Shown: piece after piece, positions 1 through 12,175 of the stretch
How the letters are laid out: each line of letters begins with the position of its first letter
Numbering within the stretch: position 1 is the stretch's first letter
From: Erythrocercus mccallii
Taxonomy: Eukaryota; Chordata; Aves; Passeriformes; Dicruridae
Direction of reading: 5' to 3'
Length of the DNA stretch: 64,000 nucleotides
Assembly: GCA_013397435.1 (NCBI GenBank)
Contig: VZRG01001717.1
Span: forward strand, 10,364-74,363
Translations under genes and position numbers: made by a program
Notes under the pieces: generated by a model
The model's input: only the letters and a program-made list of their open reading frames with translations
The model's database searches: none
What the model was told of the DNA's origin: nothing

Positions 1-2885
1 GGGGTTGGTGGCCGTGCCCCGAGGATGCTCCCCCATCCCTCAACACTACCTGGCAGGGCAGAGGGCCTGGCCCCGAGCAGGTGGTGCCGCAGCTGCCCCC
101 AGCTGTGCCCTGCCCGAGGTCACGGCTCCCTCCGCAGCTGCCCTGTCACCCCCGCGGCCACTCTGAACGTCCTGTCCGGGGGAAAAAAAAAGAGTCTGGA
201 TGAAGCATCTCGGCTGCCCTTGGCAGCAAGCTCCGGGTTGTGTTTGCTTTCCCCCCTCCTCCTCCTCCCACACGTCCATTCACCCCCTGCCCAAGGGGAT
301 TTAATCTCTCCTGCGCGCCCCTTTCCGCCTCTTTCGATTGCTTTTTGGTGCTGCTATCTTCCTCTGGAAAAGGCCAGATGATTTGCCTAATGAGGAGGTT
401 TTGCTCCTTCCAGGAGTGCATAAGCATGTGTGTACAAACAGGCTTGTTGTGTGTTTGTGCTCTGAAGCCTTGCTTAGGCTTGAACGCCAAAATAAGGGTG
501 GCTGCACTTTATTTTTTAAATCAGGATCTCCACAACCACACTGAAACCTGCTTTTTGGTGTTTCGAAGCGGGTTTTTTATGCCATTGGATGAATTAAAGA
601 AACTAACGTATTTATCCATTCACTGTGACAATCACTGATTTCATCTAATGGTTCCTAATCCCGAATGTTAACATTTGTTAAGTTATATATGTATAAAACT
701 ATTTGTGCATATCTAATTGCTGATTAATAGTGGTAGCTAGTAACACCATGAGCATAGGCACATCTCATGTTCATGCTAATCCTAAATCAAATAGAGCTAA
801 TTTTCAAGCAAAAAAGGAGCTATGCGTGCATGATGCTGAAAGCTTCACTTAAAGTGTTGCCCTGATTGAGTAGAAAGAAATGTGTTAGGAAGTGCAGGGT
901 ACTGTATGAGCAGAATTTACATGCTGACTTTGCAGTGGGTGAACTCATGTTTTCATTCTTCAAACTGAGTGACTGCTTTGTAGTGTTTGAGGATTTATTG
1001 AAACCGTGCTAGGTTTCCGAGGACTTTTCTAGTAGAGTCTTATGGCCCTAAGAGCATAATTGTTCTCCAAGGATTTTGAAATCAAAACAGTGTAAGTGTT
1101 TTACATTCTGTGTGGCATAATGAAAATAATTTAATGCCTTTTAGTGGCATACCAAGTTTATTTCACTTACAAGAGAGACGCTGCAATATGGCCAAGCCTC
1201 TATAATGTTGGGGGATACTGTAATGGGTCAGTAATTCATGGGCCATGTAAGACGAAAAAGTCAAGAGAGCACCATTTCATTTTCTGACTGAAATTACCTT
1301 TAGACACAGGCACCAGAACAAATCTGATCTTTATGGAAGCAAATATAATGATCTCTCTGTGTGGATTAAGTTAAGCAATTGTAGTTTTTGATCTTTGGAG
1401 GGAGACTTGGAGAAGAGCAGAGATTTTGCTGGAAGAAACATTTTCAGTCTCTGCCTTTGATTTAATGAGACCTTTGCGACACTGGTGTAAGCGAGCAGCC
1501 AGAGTTTCTTCACTGTTCTTTGTGGTGGTCTAAAAACCATCCTGAAACTGGCGTTTCGAAGAGGTTTGTGTTCGGCTGGGGGATGCAGAGAGTTGCTCAA
1601 GGAGGGCACTGCACTCGGTGGGTGAGAGGCAGCTGAGGGGCAAGAGCGGGATGCCTCGAGATGGGAGAGCTGCCCCAGTGGCACCCGGGGACATCCGGGG
1701 CTCCCCTGGGCAGCCTGGATCCCTTCAGCTGCTCCCCTACAGCTGAGACCTGGGGTGAAGGAGGGAAGGAAACGGAGGGGAGGGTGTTTTCCTCTCCCCA
1801 TGCCTTCCCAAAAGTGTAACTTAAGGCGTAAGAGGATGATGAGAACAAAAGACTTTTGATCCTATCCTCAGCAGAAAAGGGTTGCAGGGGCCCCTGGCTG
1901 GCAAGGGGAAAGGGGATGTCCTAACATTTTTATTCTTGCCTTGGGGCATCCTCAGGCTGCAAAGACAAAACTGTGACCTGTGCAAGACCAGGAGCATTTC
2001 AGGCTGCTGCTGACCCAGGGGTTATGGCTCCTTGGAGAAACCCCCAGAAAACAAAATGAAAGCTTAACGAAACTCTTGGTTTTAAATGTATAGGAAATGA
2101 CTGGGCAAGAAGCAAAGGCGCTTGTTTTGGTTTGGATGGGCAGATTCCAGAAACTGGTTCTGAAATTCTTGAGAGAGAAAGGGAATACACAGTAAAGCCA
2201 AGGGACATGTGATAAGCTTCCTGCAGGAAAGTTCTGTCCATCACTCCTTTTCTCTTTCCTTTGTGGGTAAGATTGTGAAGGTCTTACAGTGTTGGTTTTG
2301 CTCCTAGCACAGTATTAACTAAAGGTAAATAAAATTTAAAAAAGGTGAGGAGGGTATAAATGTGGAGGCTTGAAGGAACACATTTATAAATTGATGCTCA
2401 CGCTCTTTGTGGAAGCAGTCCAGTGTAAGCCACGGAGGAAGGTCCCATTTTCATTTGCCTTGCCACGGCATTGGAAGGAATTTTTTCATCTGTGCTGTTT
2501 CAAAAGAAATATTGATCAAGCCCAAATATCACCCTCTGGTACGAAGTAGGGCACCCTATAATTGGCCTCCCATTCCAATGAATTTCCGTGCCCCTGAATT
2601 TCCAGCTCCCAGTAAAACTCCAGCCCATTAGAGGACATTGGCTGTCCTGTGTTTGTACTTTGTTCCCATCATTGGTCTTTTACTGCTGACAGTTTAGTGA
2701 CTTGTGAACTCACTCATTGGCAAGATATTTGCCTGTGCTTGTCTTTGCTCCTGGGAGAGTGTTTTGGAAAAGATTACAGGAATGAAAGCTGCTGTGAAAT
2801 GCAGCCCTACTTTTATCCCTGGTGTAACACTGAAGTCACTGGAGTTACCACGGGATTGGATTTGGCTCTGTGTGCACATTTCTAG
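1..2885. other. Intronic or intergenic DNA, no gene recognised
   Basis: The first 300 bases are GC-rich with scattered CpG. After that the DNA becomes AT-rich and unique-looking. A short fragment at 2818-2856 resembles an old palindromic repeat. No exon, RNA gene or promoter could be supported. It is probably part of the large upstream TEAD1 intron, which is an inference. Confidence 0.5.
2818..2856. repeat. Fragment of an old palindromic (MITE-like) repeat
   Basis: GGTGTAAC, then ACTGAAGTCACTGGA, then GTTACCAC form an imperfect inverted repeat. The wording (GTGTAAC, GAAGTCA, GGAGTTAC) recalls a degenerate palindromic repeat common in birds and reptiles that I cannot name with certainty. It is related in layout to 8156-8245. 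Confidence 0.35.
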
Positions 2886-2996
2886 TATTTTATTTTATTT
2901 TATTTTATTCTATTTTATTCTATTTTATTCTATTTTATTCTATTTTATTCTATTTTATTCTATTTTACTTTACTTTATTTTATTTTTATTTTTTTT
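2886..2996. repeat. Pentanucleotide microsatellite (TTTTA/TTCTA)n
   Basis: About 110 bases of TATTT units, with a central block alternating TATTTTATTC. The regular alternation gives a 10-bp higher-order unit. The frame open across it is an artefact of the repeat. Confidence 0.95.
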
Positions 2997-5900
2997 AGCT
3001 ACAACAAGATGCGGCTTTAGTGCGCCTCTAGGGACAATGCCAAAGTGCCATAAGAGCTAGCAAGTGGAATATGGCTGCAGACATTTTGTTATCAGCTCTG
3101 CTAAATTAGCCTCAATGTAGCAAAGGTGGCTTTTGCCTTTAAGACAAGAAAATAATTTGATATTCATTTCTGAGACCTAGAAACAGCTCTTCAGTTGTGA
3201 GTTTGCATTGGAGGTATTCATCTCTGCAATAAAAGTGCTTATGAGTATGCAGTGATTATTAAAAGGAAGTTTTTTAATGTGTTTAGTAGTTTTACAGAGA
3301 AGAGTGAGTACTAATTAACGTGAGAAATTGCATAGCAGCCTTTCAGAACTGTGTATGTTTGTTACATTATACATAAAATCTCTTGGCATGCACTGTTCAG
3401 GGAAAAGGATACTTTCATAGAAATTTCTGCTCAGATAATAGAGTTTTTGCACAATGAGTAATAATGGTCTTCATTTCCAAAGCACCTTGTGTAAATTGGG
3501 TATTAAAATTGAACTTTGAACTAGAACATTGACAAAAGAAATCCTATTCTGTGGGCTTGCCTGATTCTGTAGCTAACTGCCATTATTTGGTGTTTTTCTC
3601 GGTTTCTATTAGGAAACTGTGAGGTAAATAGCTTTTGAAGAGTACAGTAACATGTAACAAATGATTTTTACTTCTGCTTTTAATTTTAAAAGTTCCATGC
3701 AAATTACTGCCTCCATAAAGACCTTGTTACCTTATAAAGTTTCTACAGTGTTAAATATATTTGTATGTGAATAAGGTATTTGGAGTGATGAAATACCAGA
3801 TGTGAAGTATCAGGTTTCATGTTTATTCATCTGTTCCTGCAATCATTGTACAAAGATACGCTCTTGTATTATTTTTCTTTCCCTTTTTTGTTCTCTCAGC
3901 AGCGCGCACCAAATGAGTGCAGCGGAGATGGGACTCCTATTCTGAAAGCCCCACTGTATTTGGGTTTTTGAGGCTGTAAACAAACGTGTCCAGGAGCTCT
4001 CTGGCAGTGCTGAGCCCTCAGCCAGCAGGGAAGGGCAGGAGGGGCCAGAGAGATGGTGGGGAAGTTCCTGCTGGAATTGCTTGGGTCACCAGCAAATCTG
4101 CCCCCGATCGTTTCTGCAACGTGGTGATGTTCTTGCAACATCAGCAGGCCGTGCTTGCGAGAGGGCAAGATCTGGTTTTGTGAGCCCAGCCTGTGGAAAG
4201 GAGGGGTCCTCGAGGATTTCTGAAATGTGGGGGAACAGGGTTTAATCTTTCTCCTTGGGCTTTCAAGAGTAAATTGTCAGTGCTTCCCGATAAAGCAACA
4301 GAGTCTTCGTAAGACGGAGAAGCTTTTTCTTTTTTATTTTATTTTTTTTTTCCCTCCCTGCCATAACCTCCTACCCTAAAGAGAAAAATCTTGGTGGGAC
4401 AGTGAGAGCTGTGTGTGATAAGGGTATCAGCTCCTCCCTGGGGAGCAGGCTGGGTAAGCAGCACTGCAGAAAGTGTCAGTAATGCTGTGGAAGGCACGTG
4501 GATGGAGCCGTGGATGGAGCATTGCATTGGCTGCGTTGGGTTGGGAGGAGGATGTATTCCAGAGGAAATGGGAACGTACTCTAGGAAGTTTTGCTGAAAA
4601 ATCAGGTTCAGATCAGACATTTGTCCACTTCGGAGTGTGGCTAATCCTATTTAAACAGCCATACTAAACAGAGCAAGGCTGTGTCTTTCCTTTCTGACAT
4701 TGTTCCTCTGGTAATACCCTTGTTTAGAACTGACACGCATTAACGTGAGAGCCCTGAAGTGATGCAACCTCACTGGAACACCCAGGATACATTTAGGTGG
4801 TTGTCCAGTGTCATTTGTATTAGTTTGTTTTTCTCCCAGCACTGGTTTCTCAAGGTGAACTTGCGGTCCTGCAGTTGCAGAAGGCAGAGTTTTGCAGCTT
4901 TAAGAAGTAGCTGTCGTGCTAGCAGGTAGTTAAAACAGCCCTGATCACGCTGATGTAGTGTGTTAGTTGGTTGCACAGTACCGATGGATCAAGATAATTG
5001 AAAACCCTGCACGTAGACAGTGTAAAAGAAAATTGGCTTGTTTATTTGATCTCATTCCTTGCAGAACTGGGGTCACTCCTAGGGCAAACACCTCCTTCAG
5101 GCAACCTGGGGACACCTGGAGGTGGACAAGTAAGGCCCACCTGGGGGTTGTGATGGGCTGTAAGGCTTGAATTCCTCTTCATGGGACCAGTATGGGACTA
5201 CGGTAGAAGTGTCTGCCCTTCAAACACAGCTGAGTTGTGTCACACGGTGGTGGTGGCAGCAGAGCAGTCCCCTCCCATCCCCAGTCAAGGCCTGATGAGG
5301 GGATGGGGAGGGTCACTTCTATCCACTCTTGTTCTCTTACGGAAGCAGGAAAGGTGAGGAAACAGAGAAATTCTTGTTTGGTGAACAGAGAGAGACTTGG
5401 ACAGTGCAGGGAGCATCTTACACGACCAATAACAGAAAATAATATGGATCAAGAGTCGACCCCTCAGCTGCCAGCACCATCACCATGGTTTGCAGCAGCA
5501 CCTAAGGGTGCTGGGTTTGGGAAGTCCTAGGTGGCTGTTCAAGATGGACCAGGGACCACTGAGATGGGTGCTGAAAACCAGCACTGTGCTGGAAGGGAAA
5601 TTTCATCCTGATGTTCCCACTGTTCCCGTAGGGGGTTTGCTCCGTGTAGGCGTGATCAATATTAACACTGTGGGGAACGAGGAGCAGTGGGGACACAACG
5701 AAATTTCACAGCATCTTTGGTTTGCTGGGCACATGCAGGCTCCTGAGAGGTAGGTTTGTGTCCCACCCCGCACCTCGCAGGGGTGAGCCTGGGCTAACTG
5801 TTGGAGAGTAAATGCTGTGGTGGTTGTGACATGAGTCTTACACAATTCCCTGAGGGCCTGCTATTCAAAATTAATATGTATCTTATCTGAGTCTTCTGGG

Positions 5901-7510
5901 GATTTCCTAACAGATGCACAAAGGAGTTTTTTCTTTTTTTTCTTTTTTTTTGTGGTGCCCTTGAGAAGTTGCATTTAATACCACTGTATGAATATTTTCC
6001 TATCCTACAAACAATTTCATGTGGGGCACTTGGTGTGGAACATCAGACAGAAACACTTCAGGCTCTGGGCTTCCAGATGATTCAAGCCTGGAATTCGAGT
6101 TTAAGAAATTAGACACTAATGGATTAACAGTTTACAGACTTTCAGTAGAAGTAATGGTTTAGGTAGTATAAAAAGGCTCCTCTGCAATTTTTCTGGTTTT
6201 GTTCTCGGCATACATGTCATCATTGCAGCAGAGCTAAAACATCTGAAGCTGCTACATTTTTTTTTTTTTTTACTTCTACCTTAACATCAACTGGTGTTTG
6301 GTTAGCATGGAAAAGAAAAGGATTAATTCAATAAAAATCACAGTTTAAATCGTGGGGTTTTGTCATGCTAGCAATGCAAGCGAGCAGGGAGCACAGCTGA
6401 GAAAGGCATCTTCAGCTGCTTGGATTCAGCACCAGTTTTACCCCTAAGCTAGCAGGTAACGCTGCTGTCTTAGACACTGAGCAAAGGAAAACGTTAGCCC
6501 AGCTGGGTCCCAGGTTCAGGGGCCTGGGGACAGCAGGCTGGGTACAGTTGACAACTCACAATTTTCCATAGTGAAAGTAGTCTTTGGATCATTTTGGCAG
6601 GTGCCGTCATGTGGCCTGCTACCTTCAGCATTTAATTCTTTGAACAAGAATTGCGTTTTCATTTGTTTAGCTCTTCCTCGGATGGACTGTCAGCAGTAAA
6701 CCTTTTAGTACCATTAAGGGTGAAAGAAGTGTTTGCTAATAGCTGTATATAAACGTATGCACATACCTACATGTGCAAATAGGTTTGCGTGTGTGAATAA
6801 ACCTGTTCCAGCCAATTAAAATGTATTTAGGAGTCCCCATCCAGGAGGTTTACACACAAGGAATTGGCTGCCTCTTGGCTGGGACCTTCCTTTGCTTTGG
6901 CAAGTGAGAGCGGCCTCCCGCGAGAGCGCCCTGCGAGGAGATTGCGTGGTTCATGTTGGTAGCTGTTCTTAGGTAGGCACGTAGGCATATATTTAGGTAG
7001 GTGAGGCACGCAGGCATACATTGTGTGCTGCATATTCCGGCTGCACGGGGTATTTTTAGCTGCAGGAGGCCCAATCGGCAGCGCGCTGAGGAGAATGGCT
7101 GTAAGGGATAGCGCCCGCAGGAGCCGCCCGCAGAATTTTCCATCCTGCCAGGCAGCGAGGAAAGGCCACTGGAGCTGCATAGCTGGGGAGTGCCATTAAC
7201 AGGTGGGACAGCTCAGAAAACCCTCTGGCCTGGCTGCCCAGAAGGCTCTGGATCTGTCTCAGCCCCCATTTGGGAGCAGTTGTCCCGGGTTGCAGCCTCC
7301 CACTGACCCCCGTGAGCCTGACACCTGCCTGGAGCCTGGCACGTGAGCTCAGCAGAGCGCTCAGTAACGGGGGAGATGCATTAGGGCTGCAAAGGCTGAG
7401 CAAAAATTAAAAGGAGGTGAAGCAGCCATTAAAAACCCACTTCTATTAAAATTACGAGACAGGAAGTTTTACAAGCTGCCCTTGCCCAACGAAGAAAAGC
7501 AGCCTGGAGG
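2997..7510. other. Non-coding DNA, AT-rich, no gene recognised
   Basis: Mostly unique-looking sequence with poly-T runs at about 4323-4350, 5928-5950 and 6258-6275. A degenerate short repeat of TAGGCA(C/T) words lies at about 6970-7020. No splice-bounded conserved frame was seen. Confidence 0.5.
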
Positions 7511-7585
7511 GACTAAATAACTTGTCTGATGTCATCAGGGCTTTTATAGCAGAGCTGGGAATTGAGCCCTCTTCCCTCCAGTGCC
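7511..7585 (+). repeat. Ancient MIR-like SINE fragment
   Basis: The segment GACTAAATAACTTGTCTGAT, followed by GTCATCAGGG and AGCAGAGCTGGGAATTGAGC, matches the order of the MIR tRNA-SINE 3' half as I remember it (taagtaacttgcc, aggtcac, gcagagctgggattcga). Such copies are rare and old in birds. A second weak trace, GATGGGAAACTGAGGCA, lies at about 7922-7940. Confidence 0.5.
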
Positions 7586-9298
7586 ATCGAAGCTTTAATG
7601 CTGAAGGGGGGTTCCTTTCACAGCTTATCCGGTGACCCTTGGGGAGTTTGGGGCAAATCCGTGTTCCTGCACCACATCCTGTGTGCAGGGAGAGCAGGCT
7701 GCGTGTTCTGGAGAGTACAATCTCTGCATAATGTGACCACAGGATGCCTTCCTGCTCTAATGAGGCAGTTGACTAAATGCCATTTTATTATTATTGGGCG
7801 TTTTCTTAATGTAGTAGTTCCTTGAAACCAAACAAGGAGAGGTCCTTGAGGTGCTGTATGCCACGCACAAATGACGGGGAGCCACAAGGAGTCTAAGATT
7901 TATATGGAGAAGAGAGAAAGTGGATGGGAAACTGAGGCATTATTTAGCCCCATATTGATGCTCCATATCGATGCTGTGGCCCTTCTACAGAATAAGGGAG
8001 AGGCTGCTGAAAATAGGATGATTTAATTAGTTCACAACATCATCATTCAAGGAACAAAAAAGCACGTAGCCTTATCCAAAGAAGTAATCTAAGAGGTCTT
8101 TACTCTGTGCCAAACTAAAATTCTGCTATTTAATTACCGATTTGGAAAATATCTTGGGCTCAATTTCCTCCTCAGTTACACCATTATAAATCTAATGGAA
8201 TTGTGGAAGATTTATGGCAGTATAACTGAAGGCAGAATTGGGTCCCTCATGTTTAAAACTTAGTTTGCCACAGAAGCAATAATTCCTGTTTTCTAGGCAA
8301 GAGTTTAAGAATTTTGCAGACCTCTGTTTCTGTAAAAGAAATATGAACTACAGCAGTGTGGGTGAGTGATTAATGCTGGAGGGGATGTCTAGGGGCAATC
8401 GGAATTGGCTGGTGTGGAAAATCCATGTGCAATTCAGATTTAGGATCTGTTTGCAGATGCCTCATAATTTAAAATGTCAAAAAAAAAAAAACAAACCCAA
8501 ACCTTCAGCCTTCATGTAGTAAATTAATATACTGTGTGTTCAGTGTGCAGCAGGCTTTGCTGAAGTAATACCCTCATATGAGGTGTGAACTCATCCCATT
8601 CCCCTTAGCAAGGACTTAAATTCAAAATTGATTGTGACTCTTCACATCCTGACAGCATCTAAATCACGTTCAAAAAACCCCAGTTTTGTTTTTATTTAAA
8701 TCATGTGTGCAATGACCTAAAAAGGAAAAATACCGCCTTATTTATTCAGATCTAAAGAAATCTCGTGTCAGTGCAGATGTGTTTTGTCCAGTGGCTTGTC
8801 GTCTCCAAAGGAAGGGTTTTTCTAATGAGCTCTTGATTGTTTTTCTCAGCTTCCACTGAGGAGAAGAGCTCAGCTTTAGAGGTTTTCAGAGGTGAGTGAG
8901 GAGGTGCCTGGTCTGGCCCCAGCACAGCTTGCGCAAGCCCTTGCCCACTGGCCAGGCTGAGCAGGTGTGGGGGAGCCCTGGCCCTTCCTTGGGGCTGCAG
9001 GGGATGCTGTGAGCACGGGCGGCTTCCCCAGGAGCACACTCACTGGGCTGGAAATGCGCTGTTTACAGCACTTCTGACAAGCTGATGCTTTTTCTAGAGT
9101 GCTGTAGACCTACACTGGAGACATCGAAAGGAGTTCTAATACAAAACTAAACCAAAATATGATCCCTTTCAAATTATGCAATTCTGTATACGCTCAGAAC
9201 AGCCAATTTTAATTTCAACGCAGTATTTAGGTCCAAGGTACATTTTCAGGAGCTTTAATTAGGAACGGATTGAAGAGTTAATTGTTCTAACTTTGCCC
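7586..9298. other. Non-coding DNA around the palindromic element
   Basis: Unique-looking sequence, with a poly-A tract near 8480. Nothing else is supported apart from the inverted repeat listed separately. Confidence 0.45.
8156..8245. repeat. Imperfect inverted repeat, degenerate palindromic element
   Basis: The left arm (8156 onward: GGGCTCAATTTCCTCCTCAG, then TTACACCATTATAAATCT) pairs with the reverse complement of the right arm (GGGACCCAATTCTGCCTTCA, then GTTATACTGCCATAAATCT). The arms are about 40 bp with many mismatches, as expected for an old MITE-like element. Confidence 0.5.
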
Positions 9299-9616
9299 CC
9301 AGTTTCTCTACTTCCTCAGTGGTGCAGGGGGATGAGGCATGAGGGTTGTGATCAGTTCATCACACACCTTTGCTTCTGCTCCTTCCTCCTCATACCCTTC
9401 CCCTGCTCCGGGGGGGGTCCCTCCCATGAGACACAATTCTCCATGAACTTCTCCAAAGTGATTCCTTCCCAGGGGCAGCAGTTCTTCCCCAACTTCTCCG
9501 TTGTGTCCCTTCCACAGGGTTCAGTCCTTCAGAAACAGGCTGCTGCAGCATGGGGATCACAAACCTGCTCCAGCATGGGCTTCTCTCTGCCAAAACCTGG
9601 CCATGCAAACCCTGTG
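9299..9616 (-). mobile_element. Truncated LTR fragment, same family as the LTR at 38.7 kb
   Basis: Shares with 38682-39564 the segment on GTTGTGATCAGTTCATCACA-type sequence, the repeated 'tctccatgaacttctcc' style units and the terminal AAAACCTGGCCATGCAAACC. The 5' part (in window orientation) and a middle portion are missing, so it is a partial relic with no coding sequence. The orientation is taken from the better copy. Confidence 0.65.
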
Positions 9617-11620
9617 AAACAGTAGCTCTGGACAAACATAAAGCAGCTCAGTTTTTACTACAGTCCTGACTTGATGCATTGATTCATGATACCTGTGGCT
9701 TTTAAGTAAGGGTTTTGTTTGTTTCTAAAATAAGTCATTAACTACCTAAAAATTAGTTGCAATTTAAAGGACTAAACCGTCCTGTTGTCCCTGAGGTATT
9801 TTGCAAGCTAAGCGAAGGCTCAGGTATTCCAGATATGATAGATGTGCAGATTGCATAAGACATTCTGCATTGCTAGCTCTGAGATACAGAGTCCTGTCTG
9901 CCCTTAAACCCTTTGTTCTCTTGGCTGAATGCAGTTAATTAGCAACCGTCTCCATAGCAACTGCCTCGTGGTACAAAAACATTGTCTCGGTTTTTTTTGC
10001 AGTTTAGCTTATCACACTGTTTACCTGAAGGGCTTTTCACTGCGTCCAGTCTCATTTGGGTTGGCTACGTGCCTGCCCACGGAAGTGAATTGTCAAGGCA
10101 GAAAAGCACCATGGCAGCAAGATGCTGAGCAGGGCCCTGTGTGCGCAACCAAAAACATTAAAAAAAGTCCCGTGGAAACAGAAGTTGGAGTTTGCGGTGA
10201 TTTACGTCCAGTTTTAAGGCACGCGGCTTGCCAGGAGCGTAGTGCATTTTAAAATACTGCTCTGCTTCTGGGGGCTGTTGTGCAGCTGGCCCTGCGTGGT
10301 GTTCCCTTGCCTGTAGCATCCTCCCAAACCCGTGACCCCCACAGGCACAGACCTTCATCCAGGGCCATCAGGAAACTTGCCTCCCTCCAAAGCTGGCCTC
10401 TTTCAGGCACCTCCAGCTTGTTCTTTAAGAGGATGCTGCTGTACTCTGGTCAGCTGTGTCCATCATTGTAGCCCCGTCCATTTTCCTTTAGATTAGCAGA
10501 GATTTCAAGAGCAATCTGTGAGCAGTGGTTCCATATGATAAATGAGTTAGGAAGGGAAGATCTATGGTGAGAGATTTAGATTTATTCACGTCAGCCAGGG
10601 CAGTGGTGTTAAAATACCCGCTGTGTGCTCATATGACTCAGGCAGTTACAACGGGCTCAGATTTGTGCTAATATGACTTGGTTGGTGTAGGATGGCATAT
10701 TTAAATCACGTTTGAACTTTGGACACAGAGGTGTGCCCGCATACTCACACACCTCTGCAGAGGCTTACTGGAAGGTGTGGTGTCATTGAAATGACAGAGA
10801 AATTTAGCTGCGGTCTCAATCCAGCATTTGTGTCTGACCTGACACCAGGATGGCACTGCATGAGAGGCCATGTGAGAAGAACTCTTTTCTTGCTCGTTAA
10901 TGCTTGATTTGTTGTGGTTTGTTTGTTGTCTTCTTTTTTTTTCTTTTCTTAGCTGGCAGTAGAGTGGATGAGAGGCTGATCTAGACTGGGGTAATTCTCA
11001 TTTTATCCCAGGCCCACCAGCAAGCAGAGCTTGCCATTCAGCCACGCCACCCTTCCCTTTGCCAGTGACAGTTTCAGCTGGCAGAGGTCATTTTCCCTTT
11101 CAGCCCTGGGTGGCCTGTGGGGCTGCTGCATCTTGATAAAAAAGGCTTCATTCAATATGACGTGTTTGCAACAGTCTCTCCACAGATAGGAGAAGGTGCT
11201 TTGGGCTCTCTCAGGATAAAAAAGGCAGGAAGCCTGCAAAGGCTGCCACTACTGCTGGTGTAGTCCATTATTCCTGCCGAGCTGCTGGTTGATGGAGGGT
11301 CATTCCCTGCTCATGTTCATGTCCTGCTCACACTATGCCACATTCACCATCGTTATTAGCAGTATTTGAATTATAGCAGTGCTGGAAGTCTGCAGGCAGG
11401 ATAAAGGCTCCATTGTAGTGGGTCTTGTGCTCACAAGATGAGACAATCTCTGCTCCAGCTGTTGATGGTCTGTTTTAAGACCAGTAGTGTAAGTGGGTTT
11501 ATCACAGGGATAGCAGAGAGGCAGAGAAAACGCTGCAAACGATAGGACACCCTTGGTTACGTGGGGTAACTGCTCATTTATGTCTCAGGGACTTTAGCTG
11601 TAGAGTTGAAGGCAAATTAT
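9617..11620. other. Non-coding DNA, no gene recognised
   Basis: Unique-looking intronic sequence. No repeat family or exon was recognised. Confidence 0.45.
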
Positions 11621-11675
11621 TTATTTTATTTTATTTTATTTTATTTTATTTTATTTTATTTTATTTTATTTTATT
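11621..11675. repeat. Pentanucleotide microsatellite (TTTTA)n running into a gap
   Basis: Eleven perfect TTATT-phase units, truncated by the run of N. The array is probably longer than shown. Confidence 0.95.
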
Positions 11676-12175
11676 NNNNNNNNNNNNNNNNNNNNNNNNN
11701 NNNNNNNNNNNNNNNNNNNNNNNNNNNNNNNNNNNNNNNNNNNNNNNNNNNNNNNNNNNNNNNNNNNNNNNNNNNNNNNNNNNNNNNNNNNNNNNNNNNN
11801 NNNNNNNNNNNNNNNNNNNNNNNNNNNNNNNNNNNNNNNNNNNNNNNNNNNNNNNNNNNNNNNNNNNNNNNNNNNNNNNNNNNNNNNNNNNNNNNNNNNN
11901 NNNNNNNNNNNNNNNNNNNNNNNNNNNNNNNNNNNNNNNNNNNNNNNNNNNNNNNNNNNNNNNNNNNNNNNNNNNNNNNNNNNNNNNNNNNNNNNNNNNN
12001 NNNNNNNNNNNNNNNNNNNNNNNNNNNNNNNNNNNNNNNNNNNNNNNNNNNNNNNNNNNNNNNNNNNNNNNNNNNNNNNNNNNNNNNNNNNNNNNNNNNN
12101 NNNNNNNNNNNNNNNNNNNNNNNNNNNNNNNNNNNNNNNNNNNNNNNNNNNNNNNNNNNNNNNNNNNNNNNNNNN
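11676..12175. other. Assembly gap (500 N)
   Basis: Exactly 500 N, a size that may be an estimate or a default. It starts inside a TTTTA array. Open frames crossing it are meaningless. Confidence 0.99.

Noticed and set aside
1..380. CpG island promoter at the window start
   Set aside because: GC-rich, but CpG is only scattered and no exon with a donor could be supported.
2704..3060. 118-codon frame with IL/FY repeats
   Set aside because: Its repetitive part is translation of the TTTTA/TTCTA microsatellite.
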